Assembly (NCBI GenBank): GCA_031551865.1
Contig: JAVBMY010000010.1
Location: 1 to 64,000, forward strand
Reading direction: 5' to 3'
DNA: 64,000 bases
Source: Rikenella sp031551865
Lineage (GTDB): Bacteria > Bacteroidota > Bacteroidia > Bacteroidales > Rikenellaceae
Under the pieces are notes generated by a model. It had not been told where the DNA came from. It saw nothing but the letters and a program-made list of their open reading frames with translations, and ran no database searches. Position numbers and translations under genes: made by a program. Below, piece by piece: positions 9,279-17,392 of this stretch (position 1 is the stretch's first letter; each line of letters opens with the position of its first letter).

Positions 9279-10631
9279 ATGTTCGAAAACCTAAGCGACA
9301 AACTCGAACGGTCGTTCAAGATCCTCAAGGGACAGGGACGCATCACCGACATCAACATCGCCGAATCGCTCAAAGAGATCCGGCGCGCGCTGATCGATGC
9401 CGACGTGAACTACAAAGTGGCCAAGACCTTCACCGACACCGTGAAGCAGAAAGCCATCGGCGCCGAAGTGATCAAATCGGTGAACCCCAGCCAGATGATC
9501 GTCAAGATCGTCCACGACGAATTGGCCGAGCTCATGGGCGGTACCGCGGCCCCCATCAACCTGAGCGGCAACCCCGCGATCATCCTCGTGGCCGGGCTGC
9601 AAGGCTCGGGCAAGACCACCTTCTCGGGCAAACTCGCGCTCCATCTCAAAAAAAAGGGGCGCAACGTGATGCTCGTCGCAGGCGACATCTACCGCCCCGC
9701 CGCCATCGATCAACTCAAGGTGCTCGGCGAACAGGTGGGCGTGCCGGTCTACGCCGAAGACGGCCAAAAAGACGCCGTGGCGCTCATCGAGCGCGGCATC
9801 AGGGAAGCCAAATCACGTGGCGTGAATACAATCATCGTCGACACCGCCGGCCGCCTGGCCATCGACGAGCAGATGATGAACGAGATCGCCGCTATCAAAA
9901 AGACCATCAAGCCCACCGAAACGCTCTTTGTGGTGGACTCGATGACCGGACAGGACGCCGTGAACACGGCCCGCGAGTTCAACGAACGGCTCGACTTCGA
10001 CGGCGTGGTGCTCACCAAGCTCGACGGCGACACCCGCGGCGGGGCGGCCATTTCGATCCGCACGGTGGTCAACAAGCCTTTAAAATTCGTGTCGACGGGT
10101 GAAAAGATGGAGGCCCTCGACCAGTTCCATCCCGACCGCATGGCCGACCGTATCCTGGGCATGGGCGACATCGTGTCGCTCGTCGAACGCGCCCAGGAAC
10201 AGATCGATGAGGAAGAGGCGATCCGCCTGCAGAAAAAGATGGCCCGCGACCAGTTCACGATGGCCGATTTTCTGGCCCAGATCCAGCAAATCAAGAAAAT
10301 GGGCAACATCAAGGACATCGCCGGCATGATCCCGGGCATGGGCAAGGCGCTCAAGGATGTCGACATGGACAACGACATGTTCAAAGAGACCGAGGCGATC
10401 ATCCGCTCGATGACACCCGCCGAACGCGAAAATCCCGCCCTGCTCAACGGGCCGCGCCGCGCCCGCATCGCCCAAGGGAGCGGCACCAGCGCCGCATCGG
10501 TCAACCGCCTTTTGAAGCAGTTCGACCAGATGCGCCAGATGATGAAGATGGTGTCCGGAGGTGGCGGAGGAAACGCCATGTCCCGGATGGCCAACGCCGC
10601 CTCGATGATGCGACAGATGAAACGCCGGTAA
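9279..10631 (+). CDS. ffh: Signal recognition particle protein Ffh
   Basis: A 450-residue SRP54 GTPase that binds signal sequences of nascent membrane proteins and delivers ribosomes to FtsY at the inner membrane. The N domain is at 1-85. The G domain has P-loop GLQGSGKTT (about 105-113), DTAGR and TKLDGDTRGG. The Met-rich M domain (about 330-450) binds 4.5S RNA and signal peptides. The start is ATG at 9279 (MFENLSDKLE), the universal Ffh N-terminus; an in-frame ATG 42 bases upstream would add residues unlike the family. Confidence 0.96.
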   Translation: MFENLSDKLERSFKILKGQGRITDINIAESLKEIRRALIDADVNYKVAKTFTDTVKQKAIGAEVIKSVNPSQMIVKIVHDELAELMGGTAAPINLSGNPAIILVAGLQGSGKTTFSGKLALHLKKKGRNVMLVAGDIYRPAAIDQLKVLGEQVGVPVYAEDGQKDAVALIERGIREAKSRGVNTIIVDTAGRLAIDEQMMNEIAAIKKTIKPTETLFVVDSMTGQDAVNTAREFNERLDFDGVVLTKLDGDTRGGAAISIRTVVNKPLKFVSTGEKMEALDQFHPDRMADRILGMGDIVSLVERAQEQIDEEEAIRLQKKMARDQFTMADFLAQIQQIKKMGNIKDIAGMIPGMGKALKDVDMDNDMFKETEAIIRSMTPAERENPALLNGPRRARIAQGSGTSAASVNRLLKQFDQMRQMMKMVSGGGGGNAMSRMANAASMMRQMKRR

Positions 10632-10641
10632 TCGGAATCAT

Positions 10642-11199
10642 ATGTTCTTTTTATCTTGCATATCATCTTGGGAGCCTGGATCTATCTCAGACTGGGTTAT
10701 GATTGCAGTTACGATTACAACGGCCTTTTTTCTATACAAGACACTCAAATCTCAAAGAGATGTTCAACGAGTTCAGAATGAATTGTTTAGAATTGAGAAT
10801 ATTAGATTCAAAGAAAGCATTAAACCTGTATTTACATATTCTGCCTCTACAGATAAAATCTTCCCCTCCGGAAAAGATAAAAAAGTCCTAACTGTTGAGA
10901 TCACAAACAAAACAGATAATATAGCTTTAAATATTTCTACTGAATTTTCTTCACAGGATACCTCAAAGCAGATAGCTAGCCCAGCATCTCAGCTAAGGCG
11001 AGATGCTTTGGAAAAAGGAGATGAACCCTTCTTGTGTAACTTCTCAATCTCCGAAAATGGATTTTTAGCTTTTGTAATTTTTACACTAAACTATGAGGAT
11101 ATTTCGGGAACGAAATATGCCCAACGTGTTATGTGTACTTACGATAGCGAATATGGCGTAAGGATTGAGTCTTTCCTTCCCAAAATAATTTTAAACTGA
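10642..11199 (+). CDS. AT-rich hypothetical single-pass membrane protein
   Basis: A 185-residue protein of unknown function. One predicted membrane segment (about 18-35) is followed by a charged, probably coiled-coil stretch (about 37-58, QRDVQRVQNELFRIEN) and a soluble, likely beta-rich C-terminal domain. I recognise no enzyme motif. The gene is visibly AT-rich and uses codons such as AAA, ATT and TTT that its GC-rich neighbours avoid, so recent transfer is likely. It sits 10 bases after ffh and 10 bases before folD, in the same direction. An inserted orphan, possibly from a defence or phage region, is a reasonable guess but not shown. Confidence 0.65.
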   Translation: MFFLSCISSWEPGSISDWVMIAVTITTAFFLYKTLKSQRDVQRVQNELFRIENIRFKESIKPVFTYSASTDKIFPSGKDKKVLTVEITNKTDNIALNISTEFSSQDTSKQIASPASQLRRDALEKGDEPFLCNFSISENGFLAFVIFTLNYEDISGTKYAQRVMCTYDSEYGVRIESFLPKIILN

Positions 11200-11209
11200 A
11201 AGATAAAAC

Positions 11210-12076
11210 ATGCAACTGATTGACGGAAAAGAAGTAGCGAATTCGCTGAAGGCGAAGATCGCGGCCGAGGTGGCCGGGATGGTCAGGAAGCCCAAACTCG
11301 TGGCCATCATCGTGGGGCACGACGGGGCGAGCGAGACCTACGTGGGCCACAAAGAGAAAATGTGCGCCGACGTGGGGTTCCGGAGCGAGATCCTGCGTTT
11401 CGAAGACGACATCACCGAAGCCTCCCTGCTCGGCGAGATCACCAAGCTCAACAACGACCGGTCTGTCGACGGCTTCATCGTGCAAATGCCCCTGCCCAGA
11501 CACATCGACGAGCAGAAAGTGATCGAGGCCATCGATCCCCGCAAGGATGTCGACGGCTTCCACCCCGTGAACGTCGGTCGCATGATCCTCGGGCTGCCGG
11601 CCTACATTTCGGCCACCCCCGACGGCATCTGCGAGCTGCTCAAATACTACAACATCGACACCCGCGGCAAGAGCTGCGCCGTGATCGGCCGCAGTAACAT
11701 CGTCGGCCGTCCGATGGCTAACTTGCTCTCCTCCAAGGAATTCGACTGCACCGTCACGATCTGCCACAGCCGCACGAAAGACATCGCCGCCGTGTGCCGC
11801 GAGGCCGACATCATCGTGGCCGCGCTCGGCAAAGCCGAATTCGTGACCGCCGACATGGTGAAGCCCGGCGCCGTGGTGATCGACGTGGGCATCACCCGCG
11901 TGCCGAGCGACAAAACCAAAAGCGGCTGGAAGCTCCTCGGCGACGTCCGCTTCGACGAAGTGGCCCCGCTATGCAGCCACATCACCCCCGTGCCCGGCGG
12001 CGTGGGCCCGATGACCATCATCTCGCTGATGAAAAACACCCTCAAAGCCGCCAAAGGCGAAGTCTATCCGCAATAG
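11210..12076 (+). CDS. folD: Bifunctional methylenetetrahydrofolate dehydrogenase/cyclohydrolase
   Basis: A 288-residue cytoplasmic enzyme that interconverts 5,10-methylene-THF, 5,10-methenyl-THF and 10-formyl-THF, supplying one-carbon units. Family signatures are the catalytic-lysine region YVGHKEKMC (about 44-52), VDGFIVQMPLP (about 85-95), the nucleotide-binding IGRSNIVGRP (about 161-170) and the C-terminal PVPGGVGPMT (about 262-271). Length is normal. It probably functions with gcvT (47.7 kb), which makes methylene-THF from glycine. The AT-rich orphan upstream may have displaced its promoter. Confidence 0.96.
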   Translation: MQLIDGKEVANSLKAKIAAEVAGMVRKPKLVAIIVGHDGASETYVGHKEKMCADVGFRSEILRFEDDITEASLLGEITKLNNDRSVDGFIVQMPLPRHIDEQKVIEAIDPRKDVDGFHPVNVGRMILGLPAYISATPDGICELLKYYNIDTRGKSCAVIGRSNIVGRPMANLLSSKEFDCTVTICHSRTKDIAAVCREADIIVAALGKAEFVTADMVKPGAVVIDVGITRVPSDKTKSGWKLLGDVRFDEVAPLCSHITPVPGGVGPMTIISLMKNTLKAAKGEVYPQ

Positions 12077-12104
12077 CGCACGTCGTGCAGCCCCGAAAAT
12101 ATTA

Positions 12105-12298
12105 TATGCTTATCCGCAATAATACCCCCCGCATTTTATCCTTTGTTCTCGGGGGATGTGTTTTACATTTACCCGGGTCGCATGAGCGATCCCGGCAGTC
12201 CGCCGCCGCCCCGCGCGGCGGACTGTCACACTCGCCCGTGGCTCATTTACGCCCGTCGCCGACGACGGACCGAAGGGGTATTATTACGGGTAAGCATA
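12105..12298. repeat. MITE-like element, copy A (family 2)
   Basis: This element of about 194 bp starts TATGCTTATCCGC and ends GGGTAAGCATA, its imperfect inverted terminal repeat. The interior carries CCCGGGTCGC-TGAGCGATCC, shared with copies at 17149 and 38727. It has no coding capacity and could only move with a transposase supplied in trans, if it moves at all. Confidence 0.75.
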
Positions 12299-12364
12299 AA
12301 ATATTACCCTCACCCCACAGGCACTCTTCACATATCATCATTGTGACTGCGAGGTACGAAGAAT

Positions 12365-12387
12365 AAGGGTGCCCTTTCGCACCTTTT
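12365..12387 (+). terminator. Hairpin with T tract upstream of mtaB
   Basis: Arms AAGGGTGC and GCACCTTT (one G-T pair) with loop CCTTTC, followed by TTCTTT. It could end transcription from folD or act in the mtaB leader. Confidence 0.45.
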
Positions 12388-12420
12388 CTTTAGAAAAAGA
12401 ACGATACTATCCCTTTCGCC

Positions 12421-13740
12421 GTGAAAATCAGCGTATATACTTTAGGTTGCAAGTTGAACTACTCCGAGAGTTCGACCCTGGCACGTGCGTTCGACGAGGC
12501 CGGGTACGGTCGTGCGGCGAGGGGTGAGGCGGCCGGTATCTGCATCGTCAATACCTGCTCCGTCACCGAACACGCCGACAAGAAGTGCCGCAACCTGATC
12601 CGCAAAGTGGTGCGCGAGAACCCAGGGGCCATCGTGGCCGTGACCGGATGCTACGCCCAGCTCCGGCCACACGACATTGCCGCCATCGAAGGCGTCGACC
12701 TCGTGCTGGGCAACCACGAGAAAGGCGGCCTGTTTGCCGAAGTGCAGGCCATTGCCACATCGCGGGTAGAATCCCCTGCAGCGACACCGGAACTTCCCGA
12801 AGGAAGCCAGCCCGGAAATCAGTCTCCTGCCCCCCTGAGTCCCGTCGTGCACACCTGCGAGGTGCAACAGATCACCGGATTCTTCGCCGCCTTCTCCGAT
12901 GAAGCCAACCGCACCCGCGCCTTCCTGAAAGTACAGGACGGCTGCGACTACTGGTGCACCTACTGCACCATTCCCCGCGCCCGGGGCAAGAGCCGCAACC
13001 TGCCCGTCGCCGACCTCGCGGCGCAGGCGCGGAAAATCGCCGCCCGAGGTACCCGTGAAATCGTGCTGACCGGTATCAACGTGGGCGACTTCGGCCACAC
13101 GACCGGCGAATCATTTCTCGATTTGCTACGCGAACTGGATCAAGTCGAAGGCATCGAGCGCTACCGCATCTCGTCGATCGAGCCCAACCTGCTCACCGAC
13201 GAGATCCTAGCCTTCTGCGCCGCCTCGCCAAAATTCATGCCCCACTTCCACATCCCCCTGCAAGGCGGCAGCGACCGCGTGCTCGCCAGCATGGGGCGCC
13301 GCTACGACACCGTCGCCTTTGCCGAGCGCATTGAAGCCGTGCGGCGGGTGATTCCCGACACCTTCATCGGCATCGACGTCATCGCGGGGTTCCCCGGCGA
13401 GAGTGACGAAGATTTTGCGCAGACCGTTGCCTTGCTGGAGCGCCTGCAACCCGCTTTCCTGCACATATTCCCCTACTCCGAGCGGCCCGGTACGCGCGCC
13501 ATCGGGTTCGAGGGTAAAGTTTCGCCGCAAGAGAAAGCCCGCCGGGTTGCCGTGCTGGGTTCGCTGTCCGACCGGTTGCACGCCGCGTTCCACGCACGCT
13601 TCGCCGGCACGGAGCGGCCCGTGCTCTTCGAATCGAGCATGAAAGGGGGAAAAATGTTCGGTTTCACCGACAACTACCTGCGTGTCGAGGCCCCTTACGA
13701 CCGGGCGCTGATCAACCGGATCGTACGGACAACCATCTAA
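12421..13740 (+). CDS. mtaB: tRNA methylthiotransferase MtaB (ms2t6A37 synthesis)
   Basis: A 439-residue radical-SAM methylthiotransferase. The N-terminal UPF0004 domain (1-115) has cluster cysteines in YTLGCKLNYSES and NTCSVTEHADKKC. The radical-SAM motif CDYWCTYC is at about 175-182. The family converts t6A37 to ms2t6A37 in tRNAs decoding ANN codons. YqeV/MtaB fits better than MiaB because of the SVYTLGCKLN-type N-terminus. The start is GTG at 12421; no ATG lies before the conserved first residues. A Pro/Ser-rich stretch at about 112-138 between the first domain and the radical-SAM domain is longer than I expect for the family. A bidirectional terminator follows. Confidence 0.9.
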   Translation: MKISVYTLGCKLNYSESSTLARAFDEAGYGRAARGEAAGICIVNTCSVTEHADKKCRNLIRKVVRENPGAIVAVTGCYAQLRPHDIAAIEGVDLVLGNHEKGGLFAEVQAIATSRVESPAATPELPEGSQPGNQSPAPLSPVVHTCEVQQITGFFAAFSDEANRTRAFLKVQDGCDYWCTYCTIPRARGKSRNLPVADLAAQARKIAARGTREIVLTGINVGDFGHTTGESFLDLLRELDQVEGIERYRISSIEPNLLTDEILAFCAASPKFMPHFHIPLQGGSDRVLASMGRRYDTVAFAERIEAVRRVIPDTFIGIDVIAGFPGESDEDFAQTVALLERLQPAFLHIFPYSERPGTRAIGFEGKVSPQEKARRVAVLGSLSDRLHAAFHARFAGTERPVLFESSMKGGKMFGFTDNYLRVEAPYDRALINRIVRTTI

Positions 13741-13765
13741 CTCATCCATTTCAGAGAAACGAAAC

Positions 13766-13793
13766 AGCCCCGGCGAGCATGCTCGCCGGGGCT
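13766..13793. terminator. Bidirectional terminator between mtaB and the AhpD-like pseudogene
   Basis: A near-perfect hairpin with arms AGCCCCGGCGAGC and GCTCGCCGGGGCT, flanked by A- and T-rich sequence. It serves two convergent genes. Confidence 0.75.
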
Positions 13794-13835
13794 ATTAATA
13801 TGTTTGTGCTGCCTGCGATGTAATTTCAGGGGGGC

Positions 13836-14201
13836 CTATTCCACTCCGTAATACTCGATCACAAGCATCGCAAATCGGGCGGATACGGTACCCGGACCTC
13901 CGCTCATCTCAATACCCACTCCGACAGCCTCCAGCAATTCGTCGCGCACAGCCCCATGGGCGAAAGCCTATTTGATGTGCCACCCCATGCACGATTCGCA
14001 GTGCTGCGCCACCGATATCCCGACGGCGATCAGTTCTTTGGTCTTCCTATCCAATGCTCCGGCAACGTAGGCTGCCTGTTACATGCCCGTAAAGGCGCGG
14101 TAGACCGGTGAATTTTTGGCATAAAAAGCCCCGGAGCGTTTTCTCAGGGCTATGATCTGTTCGATTTTTTCTTTTTCGTGCGGTTGCATGGTATCAAGCA
14201 T
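13836..14201 (-). pseudogene. Carboxymuconolactone decarboxylase/AhpD-like protein, two nonsense codons
   Basis: The frame is open from ATG at 14201 to a final TAG at 13836 over 122 codons, except for TAA at 14079-14081 and TAG at 13968-13970. Reading through gives a clear CMD/AhpD-family protein: an N-terminal helix (HEKEKIEQIIALRKRSGAFY), then LDRKTKELIAVGISVAQHC and the redox-type CESC motif followed by MGWH, then AFAHGAVRDELLEAVGVGIE. The intact family acts in peroxide defence or unknown oxidoreduction. Both stops are one change from CAA/CAG Gln codons. The ATG overlaps the tilS stop (TAATG), so the gene was once translationally coupled to tilS. No frameshift is needed, which argues for recent decay. 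Confidence 0.85.
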
Positions 14202-15535
14202 TATATAGTTATCCGGATCACCCGCCGTGTCTGCGGCGTGACCTTGTAGCGGTCGTCGAGGCGCTGCCCCACGAGCCACACGATCGTCTTCCCGCTGACT
14301 AACACCCCCTGCCGCTCCTTATCGGGAAGCGGCATTTTTATATCCACGAGAAAATCGCTTACTTTCTTCTGGCCGCGCATCCCGAGCGGGATGAACCAGT
14401 CGCCGTCGGCCCAACGGCGCAACAGCAGGGGGAACTGCAATGCATCCGCCGCCATATAGGTTTCGTGCGGGGGAAGTTCCGCCGCCGAACCGGGCAGTCC
14501 GGCGAGCAGCCGTGCAGCGTCCTCGTCCGAGAGCCATTCGATGCGCGGGTCGTCGACCCCGATCCGTTCCTCGACAAAGGCAGCGGTTTCACGCGGCGAC
14601 AGAAGGATACGCCCGCGGTCGATCGCGGCCGTCCATGCCGGGGCTAAGAACTGTTTTCCGCTCCCTTCCCCCGCTGTTACAGCACGGGCCAAATCTTCCA
14701 GCACCTCGGACGGAAATCCGTAGGGGTGCAGCAGCTCGAAAAGCTGGAACGACAGCGAATAGGGGCGTAGCGCCGATAAATCGAGTACATTATCGCGCAG
14801 GGCTGCGGTGCGCAGAGCCCCCATCTCGCGGTCGATAAACTCCTGCGCCGCAGTCAGGCGCACAAAGTTCCCTTCCATCGTATCGACGAACCGGGCGCTC
14901 GACGACGAAAAGAGCGGCAGGACCTCGTGGCGCAGGCGGTTACGCAGGTATTTCAGAGATTCATTCGAAGAGTCGTTGCGATAAACGACACCCTGCGCGG
15001 CGGCATAGGCGGTAATGTCGTCGCGGCAGGCGAAGAGCAGTGGCCGGACGACCAGCCCGTATGCCCCGGCGATACCCGTCAGGCCGCGCAGGCCCGTACC
15101 ACGCATCAGGTTGATAAAGAACGTCTCGACCGCATCGTCGCCGTGGTGGGCGATTGCCACCCGGGCATAGCCGTGTTCGGCGCACAGCGCCCCGAACCAG
15201 TCGTAGCGCAGGCGGCGGGCAGCCATCTGGATAGACTCGCCGCGGGCTTCGGACTCGGCTGCGGTGTCGAACCGCACCGTATGGCACTCCACGCCCAGCG
15301 AGGCGCAGGTCTGCTCCACAAGGCGCTGGTCGCCGTCGGACTCGTCGCCGCGCAGGCCGAAATTAACATGCGCCACGGCCAGACCCGCCAGGCCCAGATC
15401 GCGGTATGCGTGGGCGAACAGGTCAAGCATCACCATCGAGTCGACGCCGCCGCTCACCGCCAACAGCATGCGCGAGCCCTGCGGCACAAGCGTCCGCTCG
15501 GTCATGTATTTGCGGAATTGGTCGAGGAGTTCCAT
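14201..15535 (-). CDS. tilS: tRNA(Ile)-lysidine synthetase
   Basis: A 444-residue N-type ATP pyrophosphatase that adds lysine to C34 of the CAU-anticodon tRNA-Ile so it reads AUA. The PP-loop SGGVDS is at about 28-33. Family motifs GLRGDESDGD and IAHHGDDAVETFFINLMRGTGLRGL-type sequence (about 130-155) follow, and the C-terminal TilS domain is at about 370-444. The start is ATG at 15535 (MELLDQFRKYM). The longer frame upstream would read through repeat DNA and lacks homology. A TAnnTTTG box ends six bases before this ATG, so the message may be leaderless. Confidence 0.93.
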   Translation of the reverse strand: MELLDQFRKYMTERTLVPQGSRMLLAVSGGVDSMVMLDLFAHAYRDLGLAGLAVAHVNFGLRGDESDGDQRLVEQTCASLGVECHTVRFDTAAESEARGESIQMAARRLRYDWFGALCAEHGYARVAIAHHGDDAVETFFINLMRGTGLRGLTGIAGAYGLVVRPLLFACRDDITAYAAAQGVVYRNDSSNESLKYLRNRLRHEVLPLFSSSSARFVDTMEGNFVRLTAAQEFIDREMGALRTAALRDNVLDLSALRPYSLSFQLFELLHPYGFPSEVLEDLARAVTAGEGSGKQFLAPAWTAAIDRGRILLSPRETAAFVEERIGVDDPRIEWLSDEDAARLLAGLPGSAAELPPHETYMAADALQFPLLLRRWADGDWFIPLGMRGQKKVSDFLVDIKMPLPDKERQGVLVSGKTIVWLVGQRLDDRYKVTPQTRRVIRITI

Positions 15536-15540
15536 ACGGT

Positions 15541-15548
15541 CAAAGGTA
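15541..15548 (-). promoter_or_regulatory. -7 promoter box for tilS, possibly leaderless
   Basis: On the minus strand TACCTTTG ends six bases before the tilS ATG. With the usual distance from this box to the transcription start, the message would begin at or next to the ATG. Confidence 0.6.
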
Positions 15549-15620
15549 GGGATTTCGGACGGCAATAGAAAGTATGCGACCGCGCCGTCTGATGACGCCG
15601 CGCGCCCGAGAGTAGGCGCC

Positions 15621-15710
15621 CCAGCCCAGTCCCCCGACGGCGTGAAACGCCGTGGACTGGGGCGCATGAATAAGCCCGGAGAAATTCGGCGCCTGACGGC
15701 GCCGCCGAAT
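15621..15710 (-). terminator. Hairpins following hydG
   Basis: The hairpin directly after the hydG stop is at 15684-15710 (ATTCGGCGCC / GGCGCCGCCGAAT, with a two-base bulge), followed on the minus strand by TTTC. A second hairpin (about 15621-15664, arms GCCCCAGCCCAGTCC-type) belongs to the modular intergenic arrays; CCCGGAGAAA sits between them. Confidence 0.5.
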
Positions 15711-15713
15711 AAA

Positions 15714-17129
15714 TCAAAAATATAGATCCCGCTCGCCGTCGCGGATGCGGTCGAGGCGCTGGCGCAGTTCCGGCAGGAGCGGTTCGCCTTCGAGGCTGGC
15801 CAGGTCTTGGCCGATAAGCGCCCAACCGGCCTGAGCCGTGGCAGGCGAGGCATAATCTTCGAGGTATTCGGCCAGCGTGAGCAGTGCGTTGGGCGTGCAG
15901 AAGCGCTTGATGAACCCCGGCACCGAGAACTCCATGAAATGCTCGCCCGTGCGGCCCTGCCGGTAACAAGCCGTGCAGAACGAGGGGATATGGCCGTCCA
16001 TGATAAGCCCGGCGATGATGTCGTCTAACGGACGGTTGTCGTTGATCGCGAATTGGCCGGTACCCGGGTCGGGGGCCGAGGCGTAGCTGCCGATTTCGAG
16101 GCGCGTGCCGCCGTCGATCTGTGACACGCCGTAGCGGATGGCCGCGTCGCGCACCGAAGCCGGTTCGCGGGCCGTGAGGATCAGCCCCGTGTAGGGCACG
16201 GCGAGCCTCAACACCGCAATGGCGTAGATAAAATCATAGTCCGACACGGGATGGTCGACAGGCAACGACTGCGACGACTCCTTGATGCGCGGGAACGAAA
16301 TGGTGTGCGGCCCCACGCCGAAACAGGCCTCCAGGTGGTTGGTGTGGCGCACAAGCGCCATGATCTCGAACCGCCAGTCGTAGAGGCCGAGTAGCGCACC
16401 GAGCCCCACGTCATCGATCCCGGCCTCCATGGCGCGGTCGAAGGCCGTGAGCCGCCAGTCGAAGTCGCGCTTGGGGCCGCCGAGGTGGTAACGCGCATAG
16501 GCTTCGGGATGATAGGTCTCCTGGAAGATCTGGTAGGTGCCGATCCCGGCCTGCTTGATGACGCGGAACCCCTCGACGTCGAACGGGGCGGCGTTGATGT
16601 TCACGCGCCGGATGGCGCCGCCGGGGCCGTTGTGGGTGGCATAGACCGTGCCCACCGTGTCGGCGATATAACAGGCGTCGTACAAGCGGTGTTCGCCGTA
16701 GACGAGGATCAGGCGCTTGTGCCCCTGCGCTTCGAGGGCTTTGGTCTCTTCGATGATCTCGGAACGGATCAGCGTGCGGCGTTGCGCCGCCGGGTTGTCG
16801 ACCCGGAACGAGCAATAGGCGCAGCGGTTGGTGCAGTGGTTGCCGATGTAGAGCGGCGCGAACAGGACGATGCGCTCGCCGTAAACTTCTTCTTTCAAAC
16901 GATGCGCAGCTTCGAGCACCGTTTTCCGGATCTCGGCGGGAGCGTTGAGCAACAGGGCCGTCTGCCTCAGGGTGAGGCGCTGTTTGTTCGCGGCCACCTG
17001 CAGCACTTCGTGGATCTGGGCTTCGGAGGGATCGGCTGTATCGCGCAAAAACCCTTCGATCTCTTCGGGCGAGAGGAAGGGTTTTCCGGGAAGGTCTTCT
17101 ATGGCGTATTTCTGGGGGGTAAAAATCAT
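15714..17129 (-). CDS. hydG: [FeFe]-hydrogenase maturase HydG (radical-SAM tyrosine lyase)
   Basis: A 471-residue radical-SAM enzyme that cleaves tyrosine to p-cresol and provides the CO/CN ligands of the [FeFe]-hydrogenase H-cluster. The radical-SAM cysteines are C99, C103 and C106 (CTNRCAYC). The C-terminal auxiliary-cluster motif CTACYRQGRTGEHFMEF (cysteines near 385 and 388) separates HydG from the shorter ThiH. The start at 17129 (MIFTPQKYAI) gives full length. hydF is at 57.5 kb in this window; hydE and the hydrogenase are not here. A MITE-like element lies just upstream, so the promoter must be in or near it. Confidence 0.93.
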   Translation of the reverse strand: MIFTPQKYAIEDLPGKPFLSPEEIEGFLRDTADPSEAQIHEVLQVAANKQRLTLRQTALLLNAPAEIRKTVLEAAHRLKEEVYGERIVLFAPLYIGNHCTNRCAYCSFRVDNPAAQRRTLIRSEIIEETKALEAQGHKRLILVYGEHRLYDACYIADTVGTVYATHNGPGGAIRRVNINAAPFDVEGFRVIKQAGIGTYQIFQETYHPEAYARYHLGGPKRDFDWRLTAFDRAMEAGIDDVGLGALLGLYDWRFEIMALVRHTNHLEACFGVGPHTISFPRIKESSQSLPVDHPVSDYDFIYAIAVLRLAVPYTGLILTAREPASVRDAAIRYGVSQIDGGTRLEIGSYASAPDPGTGQFAINDNRPLDDIIAGLIMDGHIPSFCTACYRQGRTGEHFMEFSVPGFIKRFCTPNALLTLAEYLEDYASPATAQAGWALIGQDLASLEGEPLLPELRQRLDRIRDGERDLYF

Positions 17130-17148
17130 CGGGAGTGGTTAAAATAAA

Positions 17149-17323
17149 TACTTATCCGCAATCATACCCTCTGCGTTTAACCTTTGTTTTCGAGGAGTAT
17201 TTTGCATTTACCCGGGTCGCGTAAGCGATCACGGCAGTGGGGCGCCATCCCACGCGGCGGGCTGTAATACTCGCCCGAGGCTCGTTTACGCCCCCGCCAA
17301 CGGCAGACAGAAGGGATAAGCAT
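17149..17323. repeat. MITE-like element, copy B (family 2)
   Basis: The ends are TACTTATCCGCA and GGGATAAGCAT. The interior has CCCGGGTCGCGTAAGCGATC and CACGCGGCGGGCTGTAATAC, matching copies A and C. It fills most of the gap between hydG and batE. Confidence 0.75.
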
Positions 17324-17392
17324 TTAGGGCGGACTGCCTCATGCAATCCTATGGGGGAAGATCACGCCTGTACTTAGCATCGGCCCCCTACT

